Shown piece by piece: positions 8,535 to 14,592 of a DNA stretch of 14,629 nt. The translations under genes and the position numbers were made by a program. The first letter of the stretch is position 1. The number at the start of each line of letters is the position of its first letter. This DNA comes from Halovenus sp. GTDB lineage: Archaea; Halobacteriota; Halobacteria; Halobacteriales; Haloarculaceae. Below the pieces are notes generated by a model, which was given only the letters and a program-made list of their open reading frames with translations, searched no databases and was not told the origin of the DNA. The stretch covers positions 1-14,629 of the forward strand of contig JAQCNG010000276.1 of the NCBI GenBank assembly GCA_028275145.1, read 5' to 3'.

Positions 8535-8587
8535 CGCGAAGAGAGTGGCTCTACTGCCGTCTGAGGCTTGTTAAACTCTCTCACGCG
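8535..8587. repeat. Inverted repeat upstream of the thermosome promoter
   Basis: CGCG-A-AGAGAGT (8535-8546) is mirrored by ACTCTCT-CA-CGCG (8575-8587), separated by 28 bases. The left arm ends 13 bases upstream of the thermosome TATA box. It could be a regulator site for stress induction, but the long spacer makes a simple dimer operator uncertain. Confidence 0.35.
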
Positions 8588-8593
8588 AGCAGG

Positions 8594-8660
8594 GTTTAAA
8601 TGCTAATCTGGGGTCGAGCGCGCGGGGTGATACCCCTGTGTCGGGGGACTACCCCGGGGA
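8594..8660 (+). ncRNA. Candidate small RNA: TATA-like box followed by two G/C hairpins
   Basis: GTTTAAAT at 8594-8601 resembles a TATA box on the plus strand. About 26 bases later, where transcription would begin, lie two compact hairpins: GGGGT-GAT-ACCCC (8624-8636) and GGGG-ACTA-CCCC (8644-8655), followed by GGGG. A 30-codon frame from 8600 to 8692 is also open but has no recognisable content. The region between the thermosome start and the AbrB-type gene (8494-8771) holds no other gene that I can support. Confidence 0.2.
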
Positions 8661-8771
8661 TACTCGTACATCAGCAGCACTGTTCGGTGTGAACTGGCCA
8701 CAGGACCCTGCGGCGAACCCCCGAGCGGGTGCAACAAACACAACAGTCGTATCGACGAGTGCGCGCGGCAT

Positions 8772-9023
8772 CTATTCGATATCGACGCCCCACGTGTCGT
8801 GTTGGCTCTGGATGTCTGTGGCCTGCTCACCGCCGTAGCCGTCGAAATCGCTGAACGTCTCGCTGCGCTGCTGGACGACCCGGACACGGAGCGTGCCGTC
8901 GTCATTGATGTGCCAGCGGAGCGTATCGCCGTCGTCGATGTCTAGCTCCCGACGGATGCGAGCGGGAATATCCGCCTGGTTCCACGAAACCTTGCTTTCG
9001 GAGTCGACACGCTCACTACTCAT
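8772..9023 (-). CDS. AbrB/SpoVT-type DNA-binding protein (antitoxin-like)
   Basis: This 83-residue protein has the swapped-hairpin AbrB/SpoVT/MazE-type fold in its N-terminal half. The pattern SESKVSWNQADIPARIRREL followed by DIDDGDTLRWHINDDGTLRV is the familiar layout: a start-site strand, IP-x-RIRREL, and DGD-x-L-W. The C-terminal part (about 50-83) is acidic and Gly/Asp-rich. Such proteins act as transcriptional regulators or as antitoxins beside PIN or other toxins. Here no toxin frame follows downstream, so it is solitary in this position; the divergent neighbour is a broken fic-like gene. The ATG at 9023 fits the TATA box at 9048-9058. The exact target is unknown. Confidence 0.85.
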   Translation of the reverse strand: MSSERVDSESKVSWNQADIPARIRRELDIDDGDTLRWHINDDGTLRVRVVQQRSETFSDFDGYGGEQATDIQSQHDTWGVDIE

Positions 9024-9047
9024 GTTCAGGAGTATTGGGCCACTGTT

Positions 9048-9058
9048 GATAAATAATA
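9048..9058 (-). promoter_or_regulatory. TATA box of the AbrB-type gene, possibly bidirectional
   Basis: The minus strand reads TATTATTTATC, centred about 30 bases before the ATG at 9023, fitting a transcript with little or no leader. The plus strand (GATAAATAATA) could equally serve the small ORF that begins at 9104, so the site may work both ways. Confidence 0.5.
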
Positions 9059-9103
9059 GTGCTTGCCCACACTACTAGGAAACTGCCGGGGATTGTTTGA
9101 GCT

Positions 9104-9244
9104 ATGCGCGGAAGGTGGGAAGAGTGGGCCGAATCTCGACCAGCATTTGCGTATAGAATCGTAAAACACAACGAGAGAGGTCATTTCAGACCTATCTTTG
9201 CATTTGGGGTCGTCATATTCATTTACTACCGTCACATAGCATAG
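9104..9244 (+). CDS. Possible 46-residue membrane microprotein
   Basis: ATG at 9104 opens a 46-codon frame ending in TAG at 9242-9244, eight bases before the fic-like ATG at 9253. I do not recognise a family. The N-terminal part is charged and aromatic (MRGRWEEWAESRPAFAYRIV, then KHNERGHFRP); the C-terminal part is one hydrophobic segment (IFAFGVVIFIYY) that could span the membrane, ending RHIA. The charge-then-helix layout is unlike a random frame. The spacing suggests it could share a transcript with the fic-like gene. Codon use is mixed, as in the neighbouring accessory DNA, so it is not decisive. An antisense frame of 69 codons covers the same bases and looks less protein-like. Confidence 0.4.
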   Translation: MRGRWEEWAESRPAFAYRIVKHNERGHFRPIFAFGVVIFIYYRHIA

Positions 9245-9252
9245 TTACGTGC

Positions 9253-9900
9253 ATGAGAGACTTGGAAATCGAAGACACCGCACCCGGAAAACTCATTCCC
9301 TACGGGAAAGAGTCGTACTATCGGCCCGAACCACTCCCACCCGCAAGGCACCTCGAATTAGATGACGAGTTTTACGACTCGGTTGCCGAGGCGACCTTCT
9401 GGCTCGGCAAACTCAGCGGTATCAGCCTCGAAATCGACTTTCCTCCTGTCCTCTACACGTCCCTTCTCCGGAAAGAAGCGATGGAATCGGCCGAAATCGA
9501 AGGTGCCGATATCGACTACAACGCGCTCTACAGCCTCGAAACCCGAAGCCTCGACGCGGATTCAGAGGACTTCGCTATCGAACCAGCGACGAGCGAAGCG
9601 GAGCGAAAAGATACCCAGGAGGTTCTCAACTACGAGCAGGCCATCGAAGAGGGGATTGAAACGCTCGACAGCGGCGGTGAGATTTCTGTCGAACTCCTTC
9701 ACGACCTTCACAGGACGCTGCTCACGGGCGTTCCCGAGGACCGTACCGATACTGACACAGTCCTGACTTGGCTGTTTAGCGAATCTACAAACGAAAACGG
9801 GGGGTTACTGACGTACCCACTCGCTGAAACGACACCAACCCCACCTTACACCGCCAGTTCAGAGAAAATCGGTAGGCACTCTCCGATCAAACTGCTCTAA
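9253..9900 (+). pseudogene. Fic-family protein, truncated: N-terminal part only
   Basis: Fic proteins transfer AMP or related groups to target proteins. Residues 1-165 resemble the N-terminal region of haloarchaeal Fic proteins: PYGKESYYRPEPLPP, then the class II self-inhibitory motif (S/T)xxxE(G/N), seen as SAEIEG at 79-84, and LLHDLHRTLLTGVPEDR at about 148-164. Normally the core with the catalytic HPFxDGNGR loop follows. Here that loop is absent: after DTDT (about residue 169, base 9759) the sequence turns into unrelated residues and stops at 9900. The piece GGLLTYPL near residue 187 faintly recalls a downstream Fic segment, so an internal deletion is possible. The protein cannot be an active AMP transferase. 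The adjacent transposase makes mobile-element damage a natural cause. The start lies just after an ATTTAC box about 26 bases upstream. Confidence 0.75.
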
Positions 9901-9972
9901 ACGGCGAAAATACGGAATTCTGAGGACATCTGCCGCTCACCACAAATTCTGACTACAGGAAACGATCGCGCA

Positions 9973-11790
9973 TCACCCGCCAGGATCGAACAGGCAGAAC
10001 GCAACCAACTCGATGATCTCACCAGCATTAATTGGCGGGTGCTCACCGAGGTGTACCGACACCGCATCACGCAAGATGAAGTTCGCCATCCGCCAGACGT
10101 TGTACATCACAACTCCGATGAGGAAGTACAAGAACCGCTTTCCGTACTCCATCGTGCTGGTCTTCGGGAGGAAATGCTGCTTGATCGTGGCGTACTGCGA
10201 CTCAATCTCCATTCGCTGATCGTACTGCGCGATCAACGCTCGTGCCCGGCCGATATCTACATGGCCGTTCATCGTCCAGATGACGTAGTCATCATCTGAC
10301 CGGCCCGACGGGTCGTACACATAGGTCATATCGTGTGTCCGGCCGTCATAGGTCGCACTCCCATGGCACACTCGCCCGTCGTAGACATCGCTCGTTTTGA
10401 TCTCCTCGATATTCTCCTCGTCTACCGAACTCCCCTTCGTCTTCCCAACCACGTACTGAATGTCAGGCCGATCAATGACGTCGCGGACCTGGAGGCTGTC
10501 GAACCCACGGTCGAGAAACGCCTTGTGGATATCGACGTGCTGTGAAGCCTGTTCTAACAACCGCTCGACGATGTCACCACGCGAGGTGGTCTCGATCTCA
10601 CCGGAGTCCTCCCATCGACGCGCATCACGTACAGGCTCAATCCCGAGCACAATCGGTGTGTCTTCAGCGATGATTGAGATTGTGGCAAACTGGAACCCCC
10701 GTTCGTTACTGTCCTTCAGCCCGGAAATCGGGTCCGGGAACTGGTCTTTGAGATACTTCTCTTTCTCCGCTCCGTTACTCGTGTACGTGACCGGCTCTTC
10801 ACCGGGGTCAACATCATCTTCGGATTTGAACGGTGACACGAACACCTCGACTGGAGTAATGTCGATTGCTGCAAACACCGGCTCTCGAATGCCTTCACGG
10901 TCACTGCCTGCGATCTCATCGAGGATTGCTTCGATGCCTGCGTGAAACGGCGGCAGTAGTTCATCCCGGACGCGCTTCCACATCGGCTCGCTATCACCAC
11001 TCCCGAACTGTTCTAACGACAGTTGTGGGTCAGGGGACGCGATTTTTCCCATCGTCCGGTTGTGTGATGATCCGTGTGGAACGACGTCGCGTTCACTTAC
11101 TCGGGCGAACCGCCGGCGTTTCGATGTTGCCCCGGCGTTGGCCATGTTTAGGTATCCTTGCCGCTCAAAGTACGCTTCAAGCGCGAACTTGCTGTTACTG
11201 GCGCGGTCAGCTGAGAATTCACCGAACCCGAGGTCTGTCGCACGTTGCACGGCATTCATGATCTGGTCCTCACTGACGTCCTCATGCTGTACGTCGTCAG
11301 GGTCCAGTGCTGGCTCGTTCGTCGCTACAACATCGTGGTCAGCGCACACGTCATGAATACAGTCTGCCGCGGCTTTCAACACCGCCCGATCATCGTGATC
11401 GAAGCGGCTCCGTTCGTTGTGACTGATGATTTGCTGGCTGATAGGTCGGTCGAGCCCAAGTCGGAGATATACGTATGCTGCGCCTCGGAGGCGACGCGCG
11501 AGTTCGGACTGGCTGAACCCGCGGGCGTACATGTAGAGGAATGTTTTGACCATCGGTTCCAGGTCGAATTTCGCCCGGCCGGGCTCGTCGTATCCGGTGA
11601 ACCAGTCGTCTTCGATTTCGATATTCGTGATGACGCGCGTAATGTGGTCGTGGATGTGGCAAAGATCGTCTGCTTGCTCTGCAATGTCCTCGATTATCTC
11701 CTCACGTGTTGCGGTCCGTTGAGCTGCGGTGTCGGTCACTCCGCTGGAGTTGCTACCCACCTGCACCACCCCTGACTGTCGGCACTGCAA
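9973..11790 (-). CDS. IS4-family transposase (DDE type)
   Basis: This protein of up to 605 residues is a DDE transposase. Its diagnostic motif is the IS4 signature Y-(2)-R-(3)-E-(6)-K, matched exactly as Y523, R526, E530, K537 (QYDQRMEIESQYATIKQHF). The first Asp is probably D310 in FAAIDITPVEV and the second D427 in AFLDRGFDSLQVRDVI. The N-terminal third has a helical DNA-binding-type region (FLYMYARGFSQSELARRLRG, about 84-103). No internal stop or frameshift was seen, so it may be functional. The start is uncertain: TTG at 11790, or GTG at 11769, 11766, 11760 or 11739; the GTG at 11739 gives a more natural N-terminus (VTDTAAQRTATREEIIEDIA). It is longer than most IS4 transposases. I could not find convincing terminal inverted repeats. 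The insertion sits between a damaged fic-like gene and a regulator gene. Confidence 0.9.
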   Translation of the reverse strand: MQCRQSGVVQVGSNSSGVTDTAAQRTATREEIIEDIAEQADDLCHIHDHITRVITNIEIEDDWFTGYDEPGRAKFDLEPMVKTFLYMYARGFSQSELARRLRGAAYVYLRLGLDRPISQQIISHNERSRFDHDDRAVLKAAADCIHDVCADHDVVATNEPALDPDDVQHEDVSEDQIMNAVQRATDLGFGEFSADRASNSKFALEAYFERQGYLNMANAGATSKRRRFARVSERDVVPHGSSHNRTMGKIASPDPQLSLEQFGSGDSEPMWKRVRDELLPPFHAGIEAILDEIAGSDREGIREPVFAAIDITPVEVFVSPFKSEDDVDPGEEPVTYTSNGAEKEKYLKDQFPDPISGLKDSNERGFQFATISIIAEDTPIVLGIEPVRDARRWEDSGEIETTSRGDIVERLLEQASQHVDIHKAFLDRGFDSLQVRDVIDRPDIQYVVGKTKGSSVDEENIEEIKTSDVYDGRVCHGSATYDGRTHDMTYVYDPSGRSDDDYVIWTMNGHVDIGRARALIAQYDQRMEIESQYATIKQHFLPKTSTMEYGKRFLYFLIGVVMYNVWRMANFILRDAVSVHLGEHPPINAGEIIELVAFCLFDPGG

Positions 11791-11933
11791 GCGAGGGGCA
11801 TCGGCATCGGAGATGAGTACGTTGTGCCACGATGTCGGCCGTGGCAGTTGTTACTCCAAACCGGAGTGTAAGCATCCGGGTGGTGTTTCCGAATGGACTG
11901 ATAAACCGGCGTGCAAAGTAGTTCTGTGCTGGT

Positions 11934-11953
11934 GAAATCGGTTTCAGCGGAAA
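11934..11953. repeat. Overlapping TTTC/GAAA palindromes, origin-box-like
   Basis: GAAA (11934-11937), TTTC (11942-11945) and GAAA (11950-11953) are evenly spaced by 8 bases, giving two overlapping palindromes. The stretch GGTTTCAGCGG (11940-11950) followed by AAATTTGGG resembles the TTTC-N4-GAAA core of haloarchaeal origin recognition boxes. A near copy (10 of 11) is on the minus strand at 13391-13401. The 232 bases between the transposase and the winged-helix gene hold no supported gene. Confidence 0.35.
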
Positions 11954-12022
11954 TTTGGGCAGGCTCGAAATTGGAGTTAACTTGGGTGTCTAAATGGGTT
12001 GGAAGTGGAGTACAACGCATCG

Positions 12023-12688
12023 ATGGCAACTTCGCTCGATGAGTTCCTTGAATCGAAAGGCGGCGTCGGCTTACTCGCAGTTCTCCAGAATCGTGGGAAG
12101 ACCTATTCGGAAATCGAACCAGATCTGATCATCACGTCATCGACAATCAGTACACGGTTTGACGACGCGATCGAGCTCGGGTTGATAGAGATTATACCAG
12201 CAAGGCGTCATGGTCGGACTCTGGACGAGTACCATCTCACAGATTTCGGTGAGGCTGTCGTCCAAGAACTTGCAGTACGGGGCGTCATCAGTAACTACCG
12301 GGATATGCGGACGCATTACCAATCGATGGAGAAGAAATTAGACGAATTCATTACCTGGTTCCATGATAATCCTGGACAGTTCGCCGGGTTTTCCGAAGCA
12401 CACGAAGAGACGTTGATACGCCGGGATACAAGCGATGCTGAATCCGAAGTGAGCAGTGATGAGGCTGAGGATTCCACTGAGGAAACAGACAACGAGTCAC
12501 GAACGCATACAGTGGGTTCTCCTGACGACGTTGGTGGTGGTCCAGCGGGCGAGGATTCGGAAATAGGTTCGGAAGCGAGCACCGAGAACCCCGATAACGA
12601 TGCGCAGTCGAAACTGTCGGATCCAGAAATAGAGAAGAAAATGCAGGAAGCCGCCGAAAACACCGACGCTGACGACCAGAACGGATGA
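12023..12688 (+). CDS. Winged-helix DNA-binding protein with a long acidic tail
   Basis: The first 85 or so residues look like a winged helix-turn-helix: SLDEFLESKGGVGLLAVLQN, then TYSEI...LIITSSTISTRFDDAIELGLIEI (recognition helix near 40-55) and the wing HGRTLDEYHLTDFGEAVV. A short coiled-coil-like segment (YQSMEKKLDEFITWF) follows. From about residue 130 the protein is a disordered Ser/Glu/Asp-rich tail, extreme even for a halophile. It is probably a local transcription regulator; no ligand domain is visible. ATG at 12023 was chosen because the TCTAAATG box at 11989-11996 lies about 30 bases upstream; TTG at 11999 and GTG at 12005 would add 8 or 6 residues. The convergent exonuclease gene ends four bases after its stop. 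Small winged-helix genes of this sort often sit beside orc genes or mobile elements in haloarchaea. Confidence 0.75.
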   Translation: MATSLDEFLESKGGVGLLAVLQNRGKTYSEIEPDLIITSSTISTRFDDAIELGLIEIIPARRHGRTLDEYHLTDFGEAVVQELAVRGVISNYRDMRTHYQSMEKKLDEFITWFHDNPGQFAGFSEAHEETLIRRDTSDAESEVSSDEAEDSTEETDNESRTHTVGSPDDVGGGPAGEDSEIGSEASTENPDNDAQSKLSDPEIEKKMQEAAENTDADDQNG

Positions 12689-12692
12689 GTAG

Positions 12693-13337
12693 TTACCGGG
12701 GCGGAGCCAAGTTCTTCATACGGAAGTCTGACTTCGGGACGTAGTCACCAGCGAGGACGGCGAGTTCCCGGGTTCGGTGAATGTCAGCGAGGTTGTGTCT
12801 GATCAGTGCTTCCCACTCACCGTTTTCGAACGCATCGACAGCCTCCTCGCTGTCCTTGAAGGGGTCACACGTCTCCCCGCCGATTAATCGGTCGTACACG
12901 CCGACGAGATCGCGTGTATCGTTCGTGTCGAATCGGTCTATGACGTCGAGCATGTCGGCGTACGCCATGTCCGGAAACGGCCACGGGATACCACGTTCGA
13001 CGCAGGTGCTGCGGAGAAACGGCAAGTCGAACCCACCATTCCACGTCTCCCCGTGGTACGCAGTCAGGTAGTGCGCGTCAGTGTCGATGTGCGCGGCACA
13101 CACGTCGGCTAACTCCAGCAACAACTCACGCTCACTCTCACACGTCCTGAGGTCAACGCGCCCGTCAGCGTGCGTAGAGAGCCGTGCCTCCAAGTCCGCT
13201 TCATCGGCTGCCCTGCCAGCCGTGTTCAGCAGCACAATATCACCCAATTCGAATGCGAGTCCGGCGACAGTGATAATCGCACCAGTCCCGAGGCCGTTCG
13301 TTTCGATATCGAACGCTATGGGGGCAAGATCTCCCAT
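12693..13337 (-). CDS. DnaQ/RNase H-like 3'-5' exonuclease domain protein
   Basis: This 214-residue protein has the DEDD exonuclease fold used in proofreading and DNA or RNA trimming with two metal ions. Motif I is FDIETNGLG (Asp10, Glu12), motif II is WNGGFDLPFLRS (Asp104), and motif III is IRHNLADIHRTREL (Asp185). In motif III a His stands four residues before the Asp, where related haloarchaeal proteins often have Tyr (YNLADI); it therefore fits neither the DEDDy (YxxxD) nor the DEDDh (HxxxxD) spacing cleanly. ATG at 13337 begins the domain exactly (MGDLAPIAFDIETN); a longer in-frame extension upstream is Arg/Ser-rich and runs into the neighbouring orc gene. It lies 88 bases downstream of the orc stop on the same strand and may share its transcript. 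The substrate is unknown. Confidence 0.82.
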   Translation of the reverse strand: MGDLAPIAFDIETNGLGTGAIITVAGLAFELGDIVLLNTAGRAADEADLEARLSTHADGRVDLRTCESERELLLELADVCAAHIDTDAHYLTAYHGETWNGGFDLPFLRSTCVERGIPWPFPDMAYADMLDVIDRFDTNDTRDLVGVYDRLIGGETCDPFKDSEEAVDAFENGEWEALIRHNLADIHRTRELAVLAGDYVPKSDFRMKNLAPPR

Positions 13338-13376
13338 ACAACGTTGCACTACAATTAGGGCGAAGAGGGTGACCGG

Positions 13377-13408
13377 GGTGTTTCCGAAACCCGGTGAAAC
13401 CGGGCTTC
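13377..13408. repeat. Palindromes between the orc pseudogene and the exonuclease gene
   Basis: Two overlapping palindromes occur here: GTTTC-C-GAAAC (13380-13390) and CCCGGT-GAA-ACCGGG (13390-13404), the latter extended by GAA/TTC beyond a mismatch. The minus strand carries GGTTTCACCGG (13401-13391), nearly identical to GGTTTCAGCGG at 11940-11950. It could be an origin recognition box, an operator for the exonuclease gene, or a terminator after orc. There is no T-run, which argues against a terminator. Confidence 0.45.
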
Positions 13409-13425
13409 CCCGTGTTGATGTAGGG

Positions 13426-14433
13426 TTATGCGACGGGTCGATACACCCGTGCTTTCGTATTCCCTTCAGCGACCACGAGATTGTACTGTTCAAGTTTCGA
13501 GACGTAGTTCCGCACCGTCCGCCGGGTCTTCGGATCATTCACCTCCCGGCAGTATTTCTTGTACAACTCACCGCCCCCGATTTCATCGTTTGAGGCGATG
13601 ATGTCGTAGACGACTTGCTGGTGTTCGGTGAGCTTGTCCGTGGTTTGCTGCTGTATTTCGTTCTTCGCTTCCGGAACCGCTTTCCGAATCACATCAGCCG
13701 TGATTTCATTACCCCCCTCTCGAACCGCGCGTTGCGTGGCATTCCGGAGGATACCGATGGCGACGCGAGCGTCTCCAGCAGCTCGGTTAGCGATCATCTC
13801 CAATTCGGATTGGCCAATTGAGTTCGGTTCAAGCCCCCACCGGGCACGGTCGGTGAGGATAGTAACTAACTCGGAGAAATTGTACTGGCTGAATCGGATG
13901 CGGGCACAACTCTGGAGTCGGCTATTCAGACGCTCGTCGAGGAAGCTGAAGACATCTTCTTGCCGGTTAGCGATGAGAATCATGGTGAGATTCCGTGTCC
14001 GGTGCAAGTCGTACAGGACGTCTTTGTCCTAGAGTTGGTCAACCTCATCCAAGATCACGACGTAGCGCGGGCCGTCGTAGGCACGGAGGCGGTCGAGCAG
14101 TTCGTCGCGCGGGGTTGATTGCCGGTGGATGTCGATGGTTTGGTTGATGCCATCGAGGATCCGGTACAGAGTCTTGAAGCGACTGTAGTCCTCCCAACAG
14201 TTGACGTACTGGTGGTTGAGCTCGACAACGTTCTCCCGGAGTTGGGTGACGGTGTAGCGGGCGATGCAGGTCTTGCCTACGCCTGACGGCCCACAGAGAA
14301 ACGACGGTGTCGGGCGGCCATTACCCGTGGAGAGTGGGCGGAGCGTGTCGGAGAGGTGGCTGACTTCGGCGTCCCGGTGTTTGACCTCTCCCGGGATGAA
14401 TTCTTGTTGGAGCACCCGCGCGTTCGTGATCAT
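13426..14433 (-). pseudogene. Orc1/Cdc6-family replication initiator, interrupted by one in-frame amber codon
   Basis: Orc1/Cdc6 proteins bind origin boxes and load the MCM helicase. The frame encodes 335 positions, shorter than the usual 400 or so. The AAA+ part has Walker A GPSGVGKT (48-55) and Walker B VVILDEVD (125-132). TAG at 14031-14029 then stands at codon 135, directly after DEVDQL, where relatives have Glu or another residue. The same frame continues without a shift: [14 protein letters not shown], sensor 1 in [10 protein letters not shown], then the lid and sensor 2 ([17 protein letters not shown]), and a C-terminal winged helix ending KARVYRPVA. The fragments are thus 14029-14433 and 13426-14028. 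ATG at 14433 ([21 protein letters not shown]) fits the family and the TATA box at 14454-14465. The rest is well kept, so the lesion is recent, a sequencing error, or read through. Confidence 0.9.
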
Positions 14434-14453
14434 GACTTGTCGACACTCTGCTG

Positions 14454-14465
14454 ATGTATTAAATG
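14454..14465 (-). promoter_or_regulatory. TATA box of the orc gene
   Basis: The minus strand reads CATTTAATACAT, centred about 26 bases before the ATG at 14433. This is the exact spacing for a leaderless haloarchaeal transcript and decides the start against an in-frame ATG at 14514. Confidence 0.65.
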
Positions 14466-14548
14466 GAAGCGTGTGATTTTCGAATCTTCCGGATATCGGG
14501 GTGTGTCTAGCCAATATAATCCGTGATTCGGCAGGAGATGTCCTAATT

Positions 14549-14592
14549 CACTCTTCTCAACGAAGTTGGAACATGACTTGAGAAGGACAGTG
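14549..14592. repeat. Bulged inverted repeat upstream of orc
   Basis: CACT-CTTCTCAA (14549-14560) is the complement of TTGAGAAG (14578-14585) and, after a three-base bulge GAC, AGTG (14589-14592). The loop is 17 bases. It lies about 115-160 bases upstream of the orc start, where origins often lie. No gene was recognised from 14466 to the window end. Confidence 0.4.

Noticed and set aside
9026..9235. 69-codon minus-strand frame upstream of the AbrB-type gene
   Set aside because: It covers the AbrB promoter and ends just before its start codon; composition is not protein-like.
11729..11935. 68-codon Cys-rich frame (possible zinc-binding protein)
   Set aside because: The Cys spacing fits no known knuckle, it overlaps the transposase 5' end, and no promoter was seen.
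9866..11942. AAATCGGT direct repeat as a target-site duplication of the IS4 element
   Set aside because: Only 8 bases, easily due to chance, and the adjoining sequences are not inverted repeats of each other; kept only as a weak candidate.
13338..13538. 67-residue N-terminal extension of the exonuclease
   Set aside because: It runs antisense-free into the orc 3' end but is Arg/Ser-rich; the DEDD domain begins right at the ATG at 13337.
14434..14514. 27-residue N-terminal extension of the Orc protein
   Set aside because: The TATA box at 14454-14465 lies inside it, and the family begins at [12 protein letters not shown].
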